This document shows, piece by piece, positions 1 to 8,083 of a DNA stretch of 34,405 bases (the first letter of the stretch is position 1; each line of letters opens with the position of its first letter). The notes beneath the pieces were generated by a model, which did no database searches, was not told the origin of the DNA, and saw only the letters and a list, made by a program, of their open reading frames with translations. The DNA comes from Equadaptatus sp045642025 (lineage in GTDB: Bacteria > Synergistota > Synergistia > Synergistales > Synergistaceae), in assembly GCA_045642025.1 (NCBI GenBank), contig JAZUIB010000036.1:1-34405 (forward strand). Direction: 5' to 3'. The position numbers and the translations under genes are program-made.

Positions 1-9
1 GTGCGGTTT

Positions 10-21
10 CTCACCCCTCCT
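10..21 (-). promoter_or_regulatory. Ribosome binding site of a gene beyond the left edge
   Basis: On the minus strand the sequence AGGAGGGGTGAG lies 9 bases from the window edge, directly after an AT-rich TATATAT stretch. This is a very strong Shine-Dalgarno sequence, so a minus-strand gene probably starts just left of position 1. The gene itself cannot be seen. Confidence 0.5.
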
Positions 22-398
22 ATATATAATGTTCAGACGATACGGTAAATGGAACACCCCAAATTAGAGCGGGTAAGACGAAAATTCATCAACAGCGGAT
101 AAAGCCTGCTGCATACTGCCTTTATGCCGTATTGTGAAAAATTCACAAAGTCAAAAATTGCAAATGAAATGAAAAATAAATGAAAAACAAATGCGAAAAT
201 CGGGGGGTATTTTCAAATACGGAGTGCTGAAAGCGGTATAAATGCAGATATGGGGCAAAAAATTGCAAAAATATTTTTCAGCGAAAAATGAACTTAACCT
301 GTTTTGTAAGGTATTGCTATTGCTGTATATTTCTGCCTATGTTAATTTTTGCGGTTCAGAATATTATAAAAAGTGAACTATAGTTTTGTGTTTTTGCA
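22..398. other. Intergenic stretch, AT-rich, no supported gene
   Basis: Positions 130-400 are clearly AT-rich compared with the flanking genes. A 44-codon plus-strand reading frame (242-376) ends in a hydrophobic helix, but it has no ribosome binding site at a usable distance and no promoter I can defend. A short inverted repeat GTATTT/AAATAC sits near 207-221. The region probably holds the divergent control regions of the gene off the left edge and of the membrane protein gene that starts at 446. Confidence 0.4.
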
Positions 399-407
399 TG
401 TTATAAT
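399..407 (+). promoter_or_regulatory. Extended -10 promoter element of the YitT-like gene
   Basis: TGTTATAAT is a perfect extended -10 element, 38 bases ahead of the TTG start at 446. No good -35 hexamer is found at 17 bases, which is tolerated when the extended TG is present. Confidence 0.5.
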
Positions 408-445
408 GTGCAGGCAGTTTTGGTTTGTTTTGTGAGGTGTGTTTT

Positions 446-1144
446 TTGAAGTTCAGGATTCCCAATGAGGTTGTGTACTTTGCGGCTATTTGCGGCCTGG
501 CGCTTGCGGTTGCTATGGTGGCTTCCGCAGGTTTTGGTATGTCTATGATTGTTGCGCCGGCATATATTCTGAGCAGGCGGTTTACTGCTCTGACGTTCGG
601 TCAGATGGAGTATGTTGTTCAGGCGTGTCTTTTTGTTGTGTTGTGTATCGCAGTGGGCGGTTTTCGCACGGTGTTTCTCTGTGCGTTTGCAAATTGTTTG
701 GTTTACGGCGCCGTGCTTGATTTTCTGCGTTTTGTTATTCCTGTTTTGAATCCTCATGTTACGCCTCCAGGAAGTCTGCCTTTTGCCGCTCGTGTCTGTC
801 TGTTTGCGGCGGGGCTTGTGCTTACGGGGGCTTCGGTTGCCGCGTTTTATAAAACGTATATGTATCCGCAGGTATATGATTTCTTTGTGCGCGCGGTGAG
901 CGGGCATTTTGGTATCAGCAGGCTGAAATTCAAGTATTGTTTTGATTTTACCTGCCTGTTTTCTGCCATGGCGCTTACGTTTCTGTTTTTCGGGCGTCTT
1001 GTCGGAGTTGGCGTAGGAACTTTGATTACGGCTAGCACGATGGGGCTGTTGATTGAGTTTTTCTGCGCTGTGTATGACAGATTTTTTGTTTTTGAGCCGT
1101 TTTTTAAGGATTTTGCGAAGCATTTTGAGCTGAGGAAGAAATGA
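446..1144 (+). CDS. YitT/YczE-like integral membrane protein
   Basis: Inner-membrane protein of about 232 residues with five to six hydrophobic segments. An N-terminal segment (about residues 9-30, Ala/Gly rich) is followed by a YILSRRF loop, and a later segment has a GVGVGTLITASTMGLL pattern. This layout resembles the YczE/YitT/YyaS group of multipass proteins (DUF6198-type), whose role is unknown; transport of a small solute is often guessed. The start is placed at TTG 446 because GAGGTG lies 6 bases upstream, while the in-frame TTG at 425 has no ribosome binding site. A hairpin with a T-run directly follows the stop, so it is probably transcribed apart from the efflux operon behind it. Family assignment is by pattern only. 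Confidence 0.65.
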   Translation: MKFRIPNEVVYFAAICGLALAVAMVASAGFGMSMIVAPAYILSRRFTALTFGQMEYVVQACLFVVLCIAVGGFRTVFLCAFANCLVYGAVLDFLRFVIPVLNPHVTPPGSLPFAARVCLFAAGLVLTGASVAAFYKTYMYPQVYDFFVRAVSGHFGISRLKFKYCFDFTCLFSAMALTFLFFGRLVGVGVGTLITASTMGLLIEFFCAVYDRFFVFEPFFKDFAKHFELRKK

Positions 1145-1167
1145 GCCGCGAAGGCGCCTCTTTTTTT
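1143..1167 (+). terminator. Probable rho-independent terminator
   Basis: GAG-C-CGC / GCG-C-CTC arms with one C-C mismatch close on a GAAG loop and are followed by seven T. The hairpin begins at the stop codon of the YitT-like gene and separates it from the tetR promoter. The stem is short, so termination may be partial. Confidence 0.5.
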
Positions 1168-1210
1168 GCGTTTTTCTTTGTCTGTAACAGTAAAATTCGT
1201 TGTTTTCTTG

Positions 1211-1240
1211 TTGACATACATTCTTTGGGGAATGTATAAT
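1211..1240 (+). promoter_or_regulatory. Promoter with embedded palindromic operator, efflux operon
   Basis: The -35 box TTGACA (1211-1216) and the -10 box TATAAT (1235-1240) are both perfect and are 18 bases apart. An inverted repeat ATACATTC (1216-1223) / GAATGTAT (1230-1237) fills the space between them and overlaps both boxes. A repressor bound there would block RNA polymerase. The half-sites are very close to those of the E. coli AcrR operator as I remember it, though the centre here is four bases longer. The likely ligand is the TetR-family protein encoded at 1290. Confidence 0.8.
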
Positions 1241-1289
1241 TACCGCAGCTGCACTTTTGTGCATATCTTATGTTGCAGGAGGCGAAGGC

Positions 1290-1922
1290 TTGCGAAGGAC
1301 AAAGAGAGATGCGCATGAGACTTACCGGATGATTCTTGAGGCTGCGTTTGACGCTTTCAGCGAGAAGCCTTATTCGCAGGTTTCGATTGCCGAAATAGCA
1401 GAGAGAGTCGGTATGACGAAGGGTGCTGTTTATTGGCATTTCAAGAACAAGAATGATTTGTTTATCAAGCTTGCGGAGCATCTGCATGCGGAAAATGCGG
1501 GGATGTTTGCGCCGCATGACGCGAGGATTGATACGCTGGATGATCTGAAGCGGTATTATAAGTTGTTTGTTCAGAATCCGAGAAGTCAGGAAATGCATGT
1601 TAAGGTTCGCCGAATTATTCTCCGTATGAATGAGTGGCCCGAGGAGGTTTGTACGGCGCTTAGGGATTTGCGGAGAGCTTCTCTTAATAGGGAAAAGCAT
1701 TTTGTGGCGGAAGTGCTTGAGCGTGAAAAGGCCGCAGGCAGGGTTAAGGAGTGTTTTGACTGTGAAGCGGTCGCGGAGGCTGTGGTTGCCGTTTTTAACG
1801 GGCTTGGCAATCTTCGTTTTATGGATATGCTCGAGAGGGATTTTTTTAAGCATGTTGATTTTCTGTTTGCCGCTGTTGACAGGGAGCTTGCAACTGGCAG
1901 CGCGCCGGCAGACAATGAGTAA
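1290..1922 (+). CDS. TetR/AcrR-family transcriptional repressor of the efflux operon
   Basis: DNA-binding repressor of 210 residues. The N-terminal domain has a classical TetR helix-turn-helix (about residues 31-58) with the hallmark GMTKGAVYWHF recognition helix; the C-terminal part is a helical ligand domain. Family members release their operator when they bind a toxic compound or drug. The start is TTG 1290: AGGAGG ends 7 bases upstream, and the encoded N-terminus begins with the usual basic RRTKRDAHE stretch, whereas the longer reading frame to 1257 crosses the ribosome binding site. The gene sits 41 bases ahead of the adaptor gene and directly after a palindrome-bearing promoter, so it is inferred to repress itself and the adaptor-pump-channel genes as one unit. 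Confidence 0.88.
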   Translation: MRRTKRDAHETYRMILEAAFDAFSEKPYSQVSIAEIAERVGMTKGAVYWHFKNKNDLFIKLAEHLHAENAGMFAPHDARIDTLDDLKRYYKLFVQNPRSQEMHVKVRRIILRMNEWPEEVCTALRDLRRASLNREKHFVAEVLEREKAAGRVKECFDCEAVAEAVVAVFNGLGNLRFMDMLERDFFKHVDFLFAAVDRELATGSAPADNE

Positions 1923-1963
1923 TTGGCGTTAGTTTTGTAATTTATATAAAGGAGAATGGCATT

Positions 1964-3223
1964 ATGGAAAACGGTAAGAAAAAAGGCGGAGCAACAAGAG
2001 TTATCGCGATTGTTCTTTTAGTCGCGGCTGCAGCGTTTGGCTGGTACTGGAATAAGGGTGCGCAGGAGAAGAAGGCGCAGCAGGAAGCCGCAATGAAGGC
2101 CGCGCAGGCAGCGCCTATTGTTGTTTTGGGCGAGGTTGAGGAAGCAGATCTTTCGACGCAGAAGGAGTATATCGGAACTGTTGAGCCTATTCAGACGGTT
2201 AATGTAGTGCCTAGTGTTTCGGGCAAGATTGATGCCGTGAATTTTAAGGAAGGTTCAATTGTTCGCGCAGGGCAGGTGCTGTTTACTCTGGAGCAGAAGC
2301 AGTATGTGGCAACGCGTGATCTTCGCAGAGCCCAGGTTGAGGAAGCAAAGGCAAATCTTGTCAATGCGGAGAGTTATTTGAAGCGTATTAAAACGGCAGA
2401 CCCGCGCTCGATTTCAGCTTCTGAAAGCGATAAGGCAAATGCCGCGTATCTTGCTGCGCAGGCAGCGCTTGCTTCGGCAGAGGCTTCTTTGCAGATTGCG
2501 CAGATAGATGTTGACAGAACGTCTGTACGTTCTCCTATTACAGGCCGTATCGGCAAGGCTCTTTTTACGAAGGGTAATTATGTGAAACCGGACAGCAGTC
2601 CGCTTGCCGTTATTGTTCAGGAGGATCCTATCCGTGTTTCTTTTGCAATGCCGGACAGGGATTATCTTAATCTTATAGATTCTTTTAGCGGCAGGGGTTC
2701 AATTTTTAGAACAAAGATTACGCTTTCTAACGGTGAGGTTATTGAAGCTGACGGAAGGCGCGATTATGAGAATAATCAGGTTGACCAGAAAACTGGTACT
2801 GTCGCAGTTCGTGTGCGTTACAGCAACAGAAAGGGTAAGCTGATGCCCGGCGCTCTTGTCCGTGTTGCGGCAAAGCCCGTCAAAACACGCCTTGTGAAGT
2901 TTATCCCGCAGGAAGCGGTGCTTGCCGATGCTGAGGGTGATTATGTTTATACCGTGAATGAGAATAGTGAAGCGGTTATGAAGCGCGTGAAGCTCGGCGA
3001 TGAGTATGGCAGCGCGCGTTTTGTCGAGGAAGGGCTTGAAAAGGGCGACAAGATTGTTGTTCAGGGTATCCAGATGATGCGTCCCGGCATAAAGGTGCAG
3101 GTTGCCGCAGACCAGAAGAGCAGAGATTCCGCGGCAGAGAAGGCTAAGGAGTCTGAGTTGGATCTTAAGCCGGCAAAGGACGCCGAGAAGACTCCGGAAG
3201 CACCGGCAAAACAGGGTAAGTAG
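1964..3223 (+). CDS. RND efflux periplasmic adaptor (AcrA/MexA-type, HlyD-like)
   Basis: Membrane fusion protein of 419 residues that links the RND pump to the outer-membrane channel. Residues about 11-27 form an N-terminal membrane anchor; there is no lipobox cysteine, unlike AcrA and MexA. The lipoyl-like half motif VVPSVSGKIDAVNFKEGSIV and its partner SPITGRIGKALFTKGNYV flank an Ala-rich alpha-helical hairpin (about residues 105-180). A beta-barrel and membrane-proximal region follow. The last 45 residues are a Lys/Glu/Ala/Pro-rich tail, longer than in typical family members and probably disordered. AAAGGAG lies 9 bases before the ATG. Stop and next start are one base apart, which suggests translational coupling to the pump. 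Confidence 0.92.
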   Translation: MENGKKKGGATRVIAIVLLVAAAAFGWYWNKGAQEKKAQQEAAMKAAQAAPIVVLGEVEEADLSTQKEYIGTVEPIQTVNVVPSVSGKIDAVNFKEGSIVRAGQVLFTLEQKQYVATRDLRRAQVEEAKANLVNAESYLKRIKTADPRSISASESDKANAAYLAAQAALASAEASLQIAQIDVDRTSVRSPITGRIGKALFTKGNYVKPDSSPLAVIVQEDPIRVSFAMPDRDYLNLIDSFSGRGSIFRTKITLSNGEVIEADGRRDYENNQVDQKTGTVAVRVRYSNRKGKLMPGALVRVAAKPVKTRLVKFIPQEAVLADAEGDYVYTVNENSEAVMKRVKLGDEYGSARFVEEGLEKGDKIVVQGIQMMRPGIKVQVAADQKSRDSAAEKAKESELDLKPAKDAEKTPEAPAKQGK

Positions 3224-3224
3224 T

Positions 3225-6200
3225 ATGTTTGCAAAGTTTTTTATAGAGCACCCGCGGTTTTCGTCGGTTGTCTCGATAGTTATGGCTCTGGCAGGCATTA
3301 TCTGTATTTTCAGCCTGCCTGTAGCGCAGTATCCTAATGTTACGCCTCCGCAGGTTCGCGTTAATGCGAACTTTGTCGGCGCAGACGCGGAAACTGTTTC
3401 AAAAACTGTCGGAGCTCCTCTTGAGGAGGAACTCAACGGCGTTGACGGTATGATTTATATGGAGTCAACGGCAAGCAGCAACGGAAACTATCAGCTTTTT
3501 GTAACTTTCAAAATGGGCATGGATCCTGATATTGCGCTTGTTAAAGTTCAAAACCGTGTTACGCAGGCTACGCCGCGTCTTCCATCGGAGGTTACGGCGC
3601 GAGGCATAAGTGTTAAGTCTGCGTTTGCCCAGGACCTCGGCATGGTTTCTCTTACATCGCCCAACGGCGCGTATTCCAGCCTTGAGCTTATGGACTATGC
3701 TTATTCAAATGTCAAAAATGTTCTTGCCCGTGTTGCGGGTATGGGCGACGTTGATGTGTGGGGCGGACGTTACAGCGTGCGTATATGGCTTGACCCTGAA
3801 CGCATGACTTCTCTTGGTATAACGGTTGCACAGGTTGCTGCCGCAATTCAGGGACAGAATACTCAGGCATCGTTGGGCTCTATAGGTACTGCGCCTATGA
3901 CGGCAAATCAGGTGCTTACTTATTCGCTGCTTACAAAGGGGCGTCTTTCAAAGGTTTCCGATTTTGAAAAGATTATTGTTGCCACAAATGCCGGCGGTGT
4001 CGTGAAGCTTAGGGATATTGCAAAAATTGAACTTGGCTCTGAGTCTTACACGTTTGCCAATAAATATAACGGGTCAGATGCTGCGATGATTGACATGACG
4101 CAGGCGTCAGGTTCTAACGCTCTTACGGTTATGGGCGCTGCCACGAAGGTTATCGAAACGATAAAAAGAACGCTTCCCAACGGCATTGAGCTTAATCTCG
4201 GCTATGACTCAACTGAATATGTTATCGAAACTATCAAGGAAATATTGCTGACGCTTATTATTACGTTCCTTCTTGTTGTTTTTGTCTGCTGGATATTCCT
4301 TCAGGACTGGAGAGTCACTCTTGTGCCTATTATGGCAATTCCTGTTTCTCTGCTTGCGACTTTTGTAGGGCTCGCGGCTCTCGGTTATTCTATAAATATT
4401 CTTACGCTTTTCGGACTTGTTTTGGTTATAGGCACTGTTGTTGACGACGCAATTGTCGTCGTTGAGCGTGTTACTTATGTCATGGAACGCGACAAGTGTA
4501 CGCCGCTTGAGGCAACTACCCAGGCTATGAAAGATATTACAGGGCCTATGGTTGCTACAACGCTGGTTTTCCTTGCGATTTTTGTTCCTGTCGCGTTTAT
4601 GCAGGGTATTACAGGGCAGATTTACCGCCAGTTCGCGGTTACTATTTCTATTTCTGTCATGTGTTCGCTTGTTTTTGCTCTTACAACAAGCCCTGCAATG
4701 TGCGCGCATCTTCTCAAGGATATTAAGCCAGCGGAGAAGGGACCTCTTGCATGGTTTAACCACGGCCTCAAAAAATCAACGGACTGGTATGTTGAAAAGT
4801 CAACCTGGCTTGCAAAGCACTGCTGGATAGTCATGCTTGCGGTCGCGGTTGTTATAGGCAGTTTCTTCTTGATTTACAAGATGTCGCCTACAGCCTTCCT
4901 TCCCGATGAAGACCAGGGAGTTATGTTCGCGGCAATCCAGCTTCCGGAGGGCAGTTCAAAGGAGCGTACTGCAACTCTCACAAACGCGCTTGCGGATGAG
5001 ATCAGAAAGATACCGGGTGTAAAAACCACAATGGCTATTACAGGTATGTCGCTGATAGGCGGACGCGGTGAAAACTGGTCGTCAATCATTGTTCCGCTCA
5101 AAACTTGGGGAGAGCGCGCTGACAGAAGTCAGAGTCTCAATGCCATTGTCGGAAAGGTGCGCGGTATTGCGGCGCGTATTCCGAATGCGAAAATTAATGT
5201 TATTACCCCGCCTGCTATTTCAGGACTTGGTATTTCAGGCGGTATTGACGTGCGTCTCGAATCAACGCTGAAATCAGACCCTGTGGAGCTTGAAAAGGTT
5301 CTTGGCGGACTTTTGATGCAGCTTAACAGCAATGAAAAGGTTGCCGCGGCATTCAGTACCTATAATGCCGGAACGCCGCACCTTTACGTTGACATTGACC
5401 GCGAAAAGGCAGAGATGATGAATGTGCCTGTCAGCAACGTGTTTGCTGCCATGCAGATGTATTTCGGTTCAGCATATATCAACGATATCAACCTTGGCTC
5501 ACAGGTTAACCGCGTTATGGTGCAGGCTGATGCACAGTACCGTTCAAAAATCAGCGACATCGGAAGGGCGTATGTTTCAAGCGCGACGGGACAGCAGATT
5601 CCGCTTGAATCGCTCGTTCATGTCAGAAAAGTGCTTGCTCCCAGCACTTACAAACGCTACAACCTCTACCCGTCGGCGAATATTAACATTGTAATGAAGC
5701 AGGGGTATTCAACGGGTGAAGGTATGGAAGTACTTGAAGAATTTGCAGCTAAACTTCCTGAAGGTTATACGGTTGACTATTCAGGAATGTCCTATCAGGA
5801 GCGCACCGCAGGCAACCAAATTGCGCTTATACTTTCGGTCTCTTTGCTGTTTGCCCTGCTGTTCCTTGTCGCACAGTATGAAAGCTGGACTGTACCTGTT
5901 CCGGTTATACTTTCTTTGCCTGTGGCTATGCTTGGCGCAATTTTGGGTGTCCGTGTTATGGGTCTTCCGATTTCAATTTACGCCCAGCTCGGCATACTGC
6001 TTCTCATAGGGCTTGCGGCAAAGAACGCGATACTTATCATTGAGTTTGCAAAGGAGCAGCGCGAAGAACACGGACTTTCGATCATAGACGCCGCGGCGAC
6101 CGCGGCAGGAGAACGTTTCCGTTCAGTTCTCATGACAGCGTTTACCTGCGTTCTCGGTGTTCTCCCGATGCTTTTTGCGTCAGGCGCAGGCTCAGGTTCT

Positions 6201-6380
6201 CGCAAAGCTGTCGGATCAACAATGTTCTTCGGAATGAACGCGGCAACAATTCTTGGCATTTTCCTTATACCTGGACTTTATGTATTTTTCCAGACGATGC
6301 GTGAAAAGGTGTACGGCAAACGCCGCACTTTCGGCAAAAAAGCTGAAGAAACAGATACAATTTCAGAGCAGGAGGCATAA
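3225..6380 (+). CDS. RND multidrug efflux permease, HAE1 family (AcrB-type)
   Basis: Proton-driven inner-membrane pump of 1051 residues, the usual length of AcrB. It expels hydrophobic drugs, bile salts or dyes through the adaptor and the outer-membrane factor. The proton relay is visible: Asp407 and Asp408 in GTVVDDAIVVVE (TM4, identical numbering to E. coli AcrB) and Lys933 in GLAAKNAILIIEFAKE (TM10). The N-terminus MFAKFFIEHPRFSSVVSIV is the standard first helix. ATG 3225 is chosen because it follows the adaptor stop by one base and matches the family N-terminus; the open frame upstream only runs antiparallel to the adaptor tail. It is followed by the channel gene after four bases. Confidence 0.96.
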   Translation: MFAKFFIEHPRFSSVVSIVMALAGIICIFSLPVAQYPNVTPPQVRVNANFVGADAETVSKTVGAPLEEELNGVDGMIYMESTASSNGNYQLFVTFKMGMDPDIALVKVQNRVTQATPRLPSEVTARGISVKSAFAQDLGMVSLTSPNGAYSSLELMDYAYSNVKNVLARVAGMGDVDVWGGRYSVRIWLDPERMTSLGITVAQVAAAIQGQNTQASLGSIGTAPMTANQVLTYSLLTKGRLSKVSDFEKIIVATNAGGVVKLRDIAKIELGSESYTFANKYNGSDAAMIDMTQASGSNALTVMGAATKVIETIKRTLPNGIELNLGYDSTEYVIETIKEILLTLIITFLLVVFVCWIFLQDWRVTLVPIMAIPVSLLATFVGLAALGYSINILTLFGLVLVIGTVVDDAIVVVERVTYVMERDKCTPLEATTQAMKDITGPMVATTLVFLAIFVPVAFMQGITGQIYRQFAVTISISVMCSLVFALTTSPAMCAHLLKDIKPAEKGPLAWFNHGLKKSTDWYVEKSTWLAKHCWIVMLAVAVVIGSFFLIYKMSPTAFLPDEDQGVMFAAIQLPEGSSKERTATLTNALADEIRKIPGVKTTMAITGMSLIGGRGENWSSIIVPLKTWGERADRSQSLNAIVGKVRGIAARIPNAKINVITPPAISGLGISGGIDVRLESTLKSDPVELEKVLGGLLMQLNSNEKVAAAFSTYNAGTPHLYVDIDREKAEMMNVPVSNVFAAMQMYFGSAYINDINLGSQVNRVMVQADAQYRSKISDIGRAYVSSATGQQIPLESLVHVRKVLAPSTYKRYNLYPSANINIVMKQGYSTGEGMEVLEEFAAKLPEGYTVDYSGMSYQERTAGNQIALILSVSLLFALLFLVAQYESWTVPVPVILSLPVAMLGAILGVRVMGLPISIYAQLGILLLIGLAAKNAILIIEFAKEQREEHGLSIIDAAATAAGERFRSVLMTAFTCVLGVLPMLFASGAGSGSRKAVGSTMFFGMNAATILGIFLIPGLYVFFQTMREKVYGKRRTFGKKAEETDTISEQEA

Positions 6381-6384
6381 TAAG

Positions 6385-7878
6385 ATGAAAAAGAAAATAA
6401 TTCTTGCACTGCTCATTACAGTAGTTTTCGCAGGCACAGCATTCTCTGTAGAGGCGGCAAAGGGAGATCCGCAGCTCAAAGACGGGGAATTTACGAAACT
6501 TGCCAAAAGTTATCCTATACCTGATGTCAGCTCAGGAGAACTTAAACTTGCAGAGCCCAGTCCTGAAATTCTTGCCAGCTGGTGGACGACGTTTAACGAT
6601 GAAACGCTTACACGTCTTATAGAGTGCTCGCTTAAAAACAGCCGCGACCTCAATACGGCGCGTTCAAGAGTTGTGCAGGCGCGTGCAGGGCTGAGTTCCA
6701 GCAAAGCCAACCTTTTGCCGTGGCTTGACGCAACAGGCACATATCAGCGCGGAATGAAATCTGTAGCAACCAGCGGAGACGCCTATGCGCCGGAGAAGAG
6801 TGACCGAGGCAGCGGCGGTATGACATCAAACGTGTTTTCACTCGGTATTGATGCATCATGGGAAATAGATATTTTTGGAGCCCGCCGCGCGGAAGTTAGG
6901 TCAGCAAAAGCGACAGTGCAGTCGCAATATGCACAACTTTACAACACCTGGGTGTCGTTGTCTTCTGAAATCGCACTTCAGTATATAACGCTCCGCACGG
7001 CACAGCTTAACCTCAAGGTTGCCGAAGAAAACTATAAATTGCGTGAAGAAACGTACAGACTGCAGGAATCTCGCTGGAAATCAGGACTTGCCGACCAGCT
7101 TACGCTGAAGCAGGCTAAATATACGCTGGAACAGGTCGAAGCAATGATTCCTCCGCTCAAAACAAGCGTGGAAGAAGCGAAGAACGCTATAGCTGTACTT
7201 GTCGGCAAAATTCCCGGCGAACTTGAAGAAGAACTCAATGCGACAAAGGATATCCCTGTAGCTTCCGGCGGTGTATTGTACGGCATACCGGCGAATATGC
7301 TTCGTCAGCGTCCTGACATACAAGCAGCAGAGCGTCAGGTTGCGGCCGCATTTGCAAAACGGCAGGCCGCGCAGGCAAATCTGTGGCCGCGTTTCTTCCT
7401 TGCGGGTTCCATAGGTACGGAAGCTTTAGACAGTGACAGCCTTTTCAAAGCAGTATCACGCAATTTCGGTTTCGGGCCTTCAGTGACTCTTCCGATATTC
7501 CACTGGGGCGCGATACGCAGCAATATAATTGTTCAGACGGAATTGGAAAAACAGGCGCTTTATGCTTATGAAAAAACTGTACTCAAGGCAATTGCCGAAG
7601 TACGCAACGCACTTATAGAGTCTGTGCACGGAATAGACAGAGGAACGTCGCTCAAAGACGGTGTTGATGCAGCAAAGGCGGCAGTTGAAATTGCAGAAGA
7701 CAAGTACAAGGCTGGACTTGTCAATTTTGACACGGTAATCAATGCGCAGGAAGCATATCTGTCGCTTTCCGAACAGTACGCCATCAACAAGGGACGTATC
7801 TCCAGCGCGACAATACAACTCTTTAAGGCTCTCGGCGGAGGCTGGCAGCCGATTGATGCAGAACTTGCGAAAAAGTAG
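6385..7878 (+). CDS. Outer-membrane efflux channel (TolC/NodT-type)
   Basis: Outer-membrane factor of 497 residues that forms the exit duct of the tripartite pump. A signal peptide (MKKKIILALLITVVFAGTAFS) is followed by the tandem OEP repeats: first around residues 65-265 (helices with LNTARSRVVQARAGLSSSKA) and second around 290-490 (DIQAAERQVAAAFAKRQAA, then FDTVINAQEAYLSLSEQYA). No lipobox cysteine follows the signal peptide, unlike OprM, so it is probably not acylated. AGGAGG ends 9 bases before ATG 6385, and the gene begins four bases after the pump stop. It ends the operon; a strong bidirectional terminator lies about 170 bases downstream. Confidence 0.92.
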   Translation: MKKKIILALLITVVFAGTAFSVEAAKGDPQLKDGEFTKLAKSYPIPDVSSGELKLAEPSPEILASWWTTFNDETLTRLIECSLKNSRDLNTARSRVVQARAGLSSSKANLLPWLDATGTYQRGMKSVATSGDAYAPEKSDRGSGGMTSNVFSLGIDASWEIDIFGARRAEVRSAKATVQSQYAQLYNTWVSLSSEIALQYITLRTAQLNLKVAEENYKLREETYRLQESRWKSGLADQLTLKQAKYTLEQVEAMIPPLKTSVEEAKNAIAVLVGKIPGELEEELNATKDIPVASGGVLYGIPANMLRQRPDIQAAERQVAAAFAKRQAAQANLWPRFFLAGSIGTEALDSDSLFKAVSRNFGFGPSVTLPIFHWGAIRSNIIVQTELEKQALYAYEKTVLKAIAEVRNALIESVHGIDRGTSLKDGVDAAKAAVEIAEDKYKAGLVNFDTVINAQEAYLSLSEQYAINKGRISSATIQLFKALGGGWQPIDAELAKK

Positions 7879-8047
7879 GCGAACTTAGCGCGCAGAAAGT
7901 GTCACCATTCGGCAGTTTGTACTGTGATTAACCGGTAAGGTATTTGCCGCACCGCGTTTGATTCAATCGGGCGATGCTTTAATCGGTTGTTTAAGTGAGC
8001 AATGCGAACGTACGGCTGCTAACAGTTGACAGCTATCAGCAAAAACT

Positions 8048-8083
8048 AAAAAACAACGGCTTGAGTTCAAGCCGTTGTTTTTT
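8048..8083. terminator. Bidirectional terminator between convergent genes
   Basis: A near-perfect inverted repeat, with AAAACAACGGCTTGA-type arms of 17 bases around GT, has A-runs on one side and T-runs on the other. It can end both the efflux operon (plus) and the glycosyltransferase gene (minus), whose stop codon it touches. The 170 bases between 7879 and 8047 hold nothing else that I recognise. Confidence 0.9.

Noticed and set aside
242..376. 44-codon plus-strand frame with a hydrophobic helix
   Set aside because: The nearest GGAG is about 16 bases from the ATG and the frame overlaps the control region of the following gene; nothing else supports it.
401..1264. Long minus-strand open frame (287 codons) opposite the YitT-like gene
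   Set aside because: It is Lys/Arg/His/Gln-rich antisense of a hydrophobic membrane gene and has no ribosome binding site; the plus strand has promoter, start and terminator.
3102..3224. N-terminal extension of the RND pump frame
   Set aside because: It runs in another frame of the adaptor tail and is Arg/Gln-rich; ATG 3225 gives the AcrB N-terminus and one-base spacing.
4209..4763. 184-codon minus-strand frame inside the RND pump gene
   Set aside because: Antisense of membrane helices with Asn/Arg/Lys-rich composition; no start signals.
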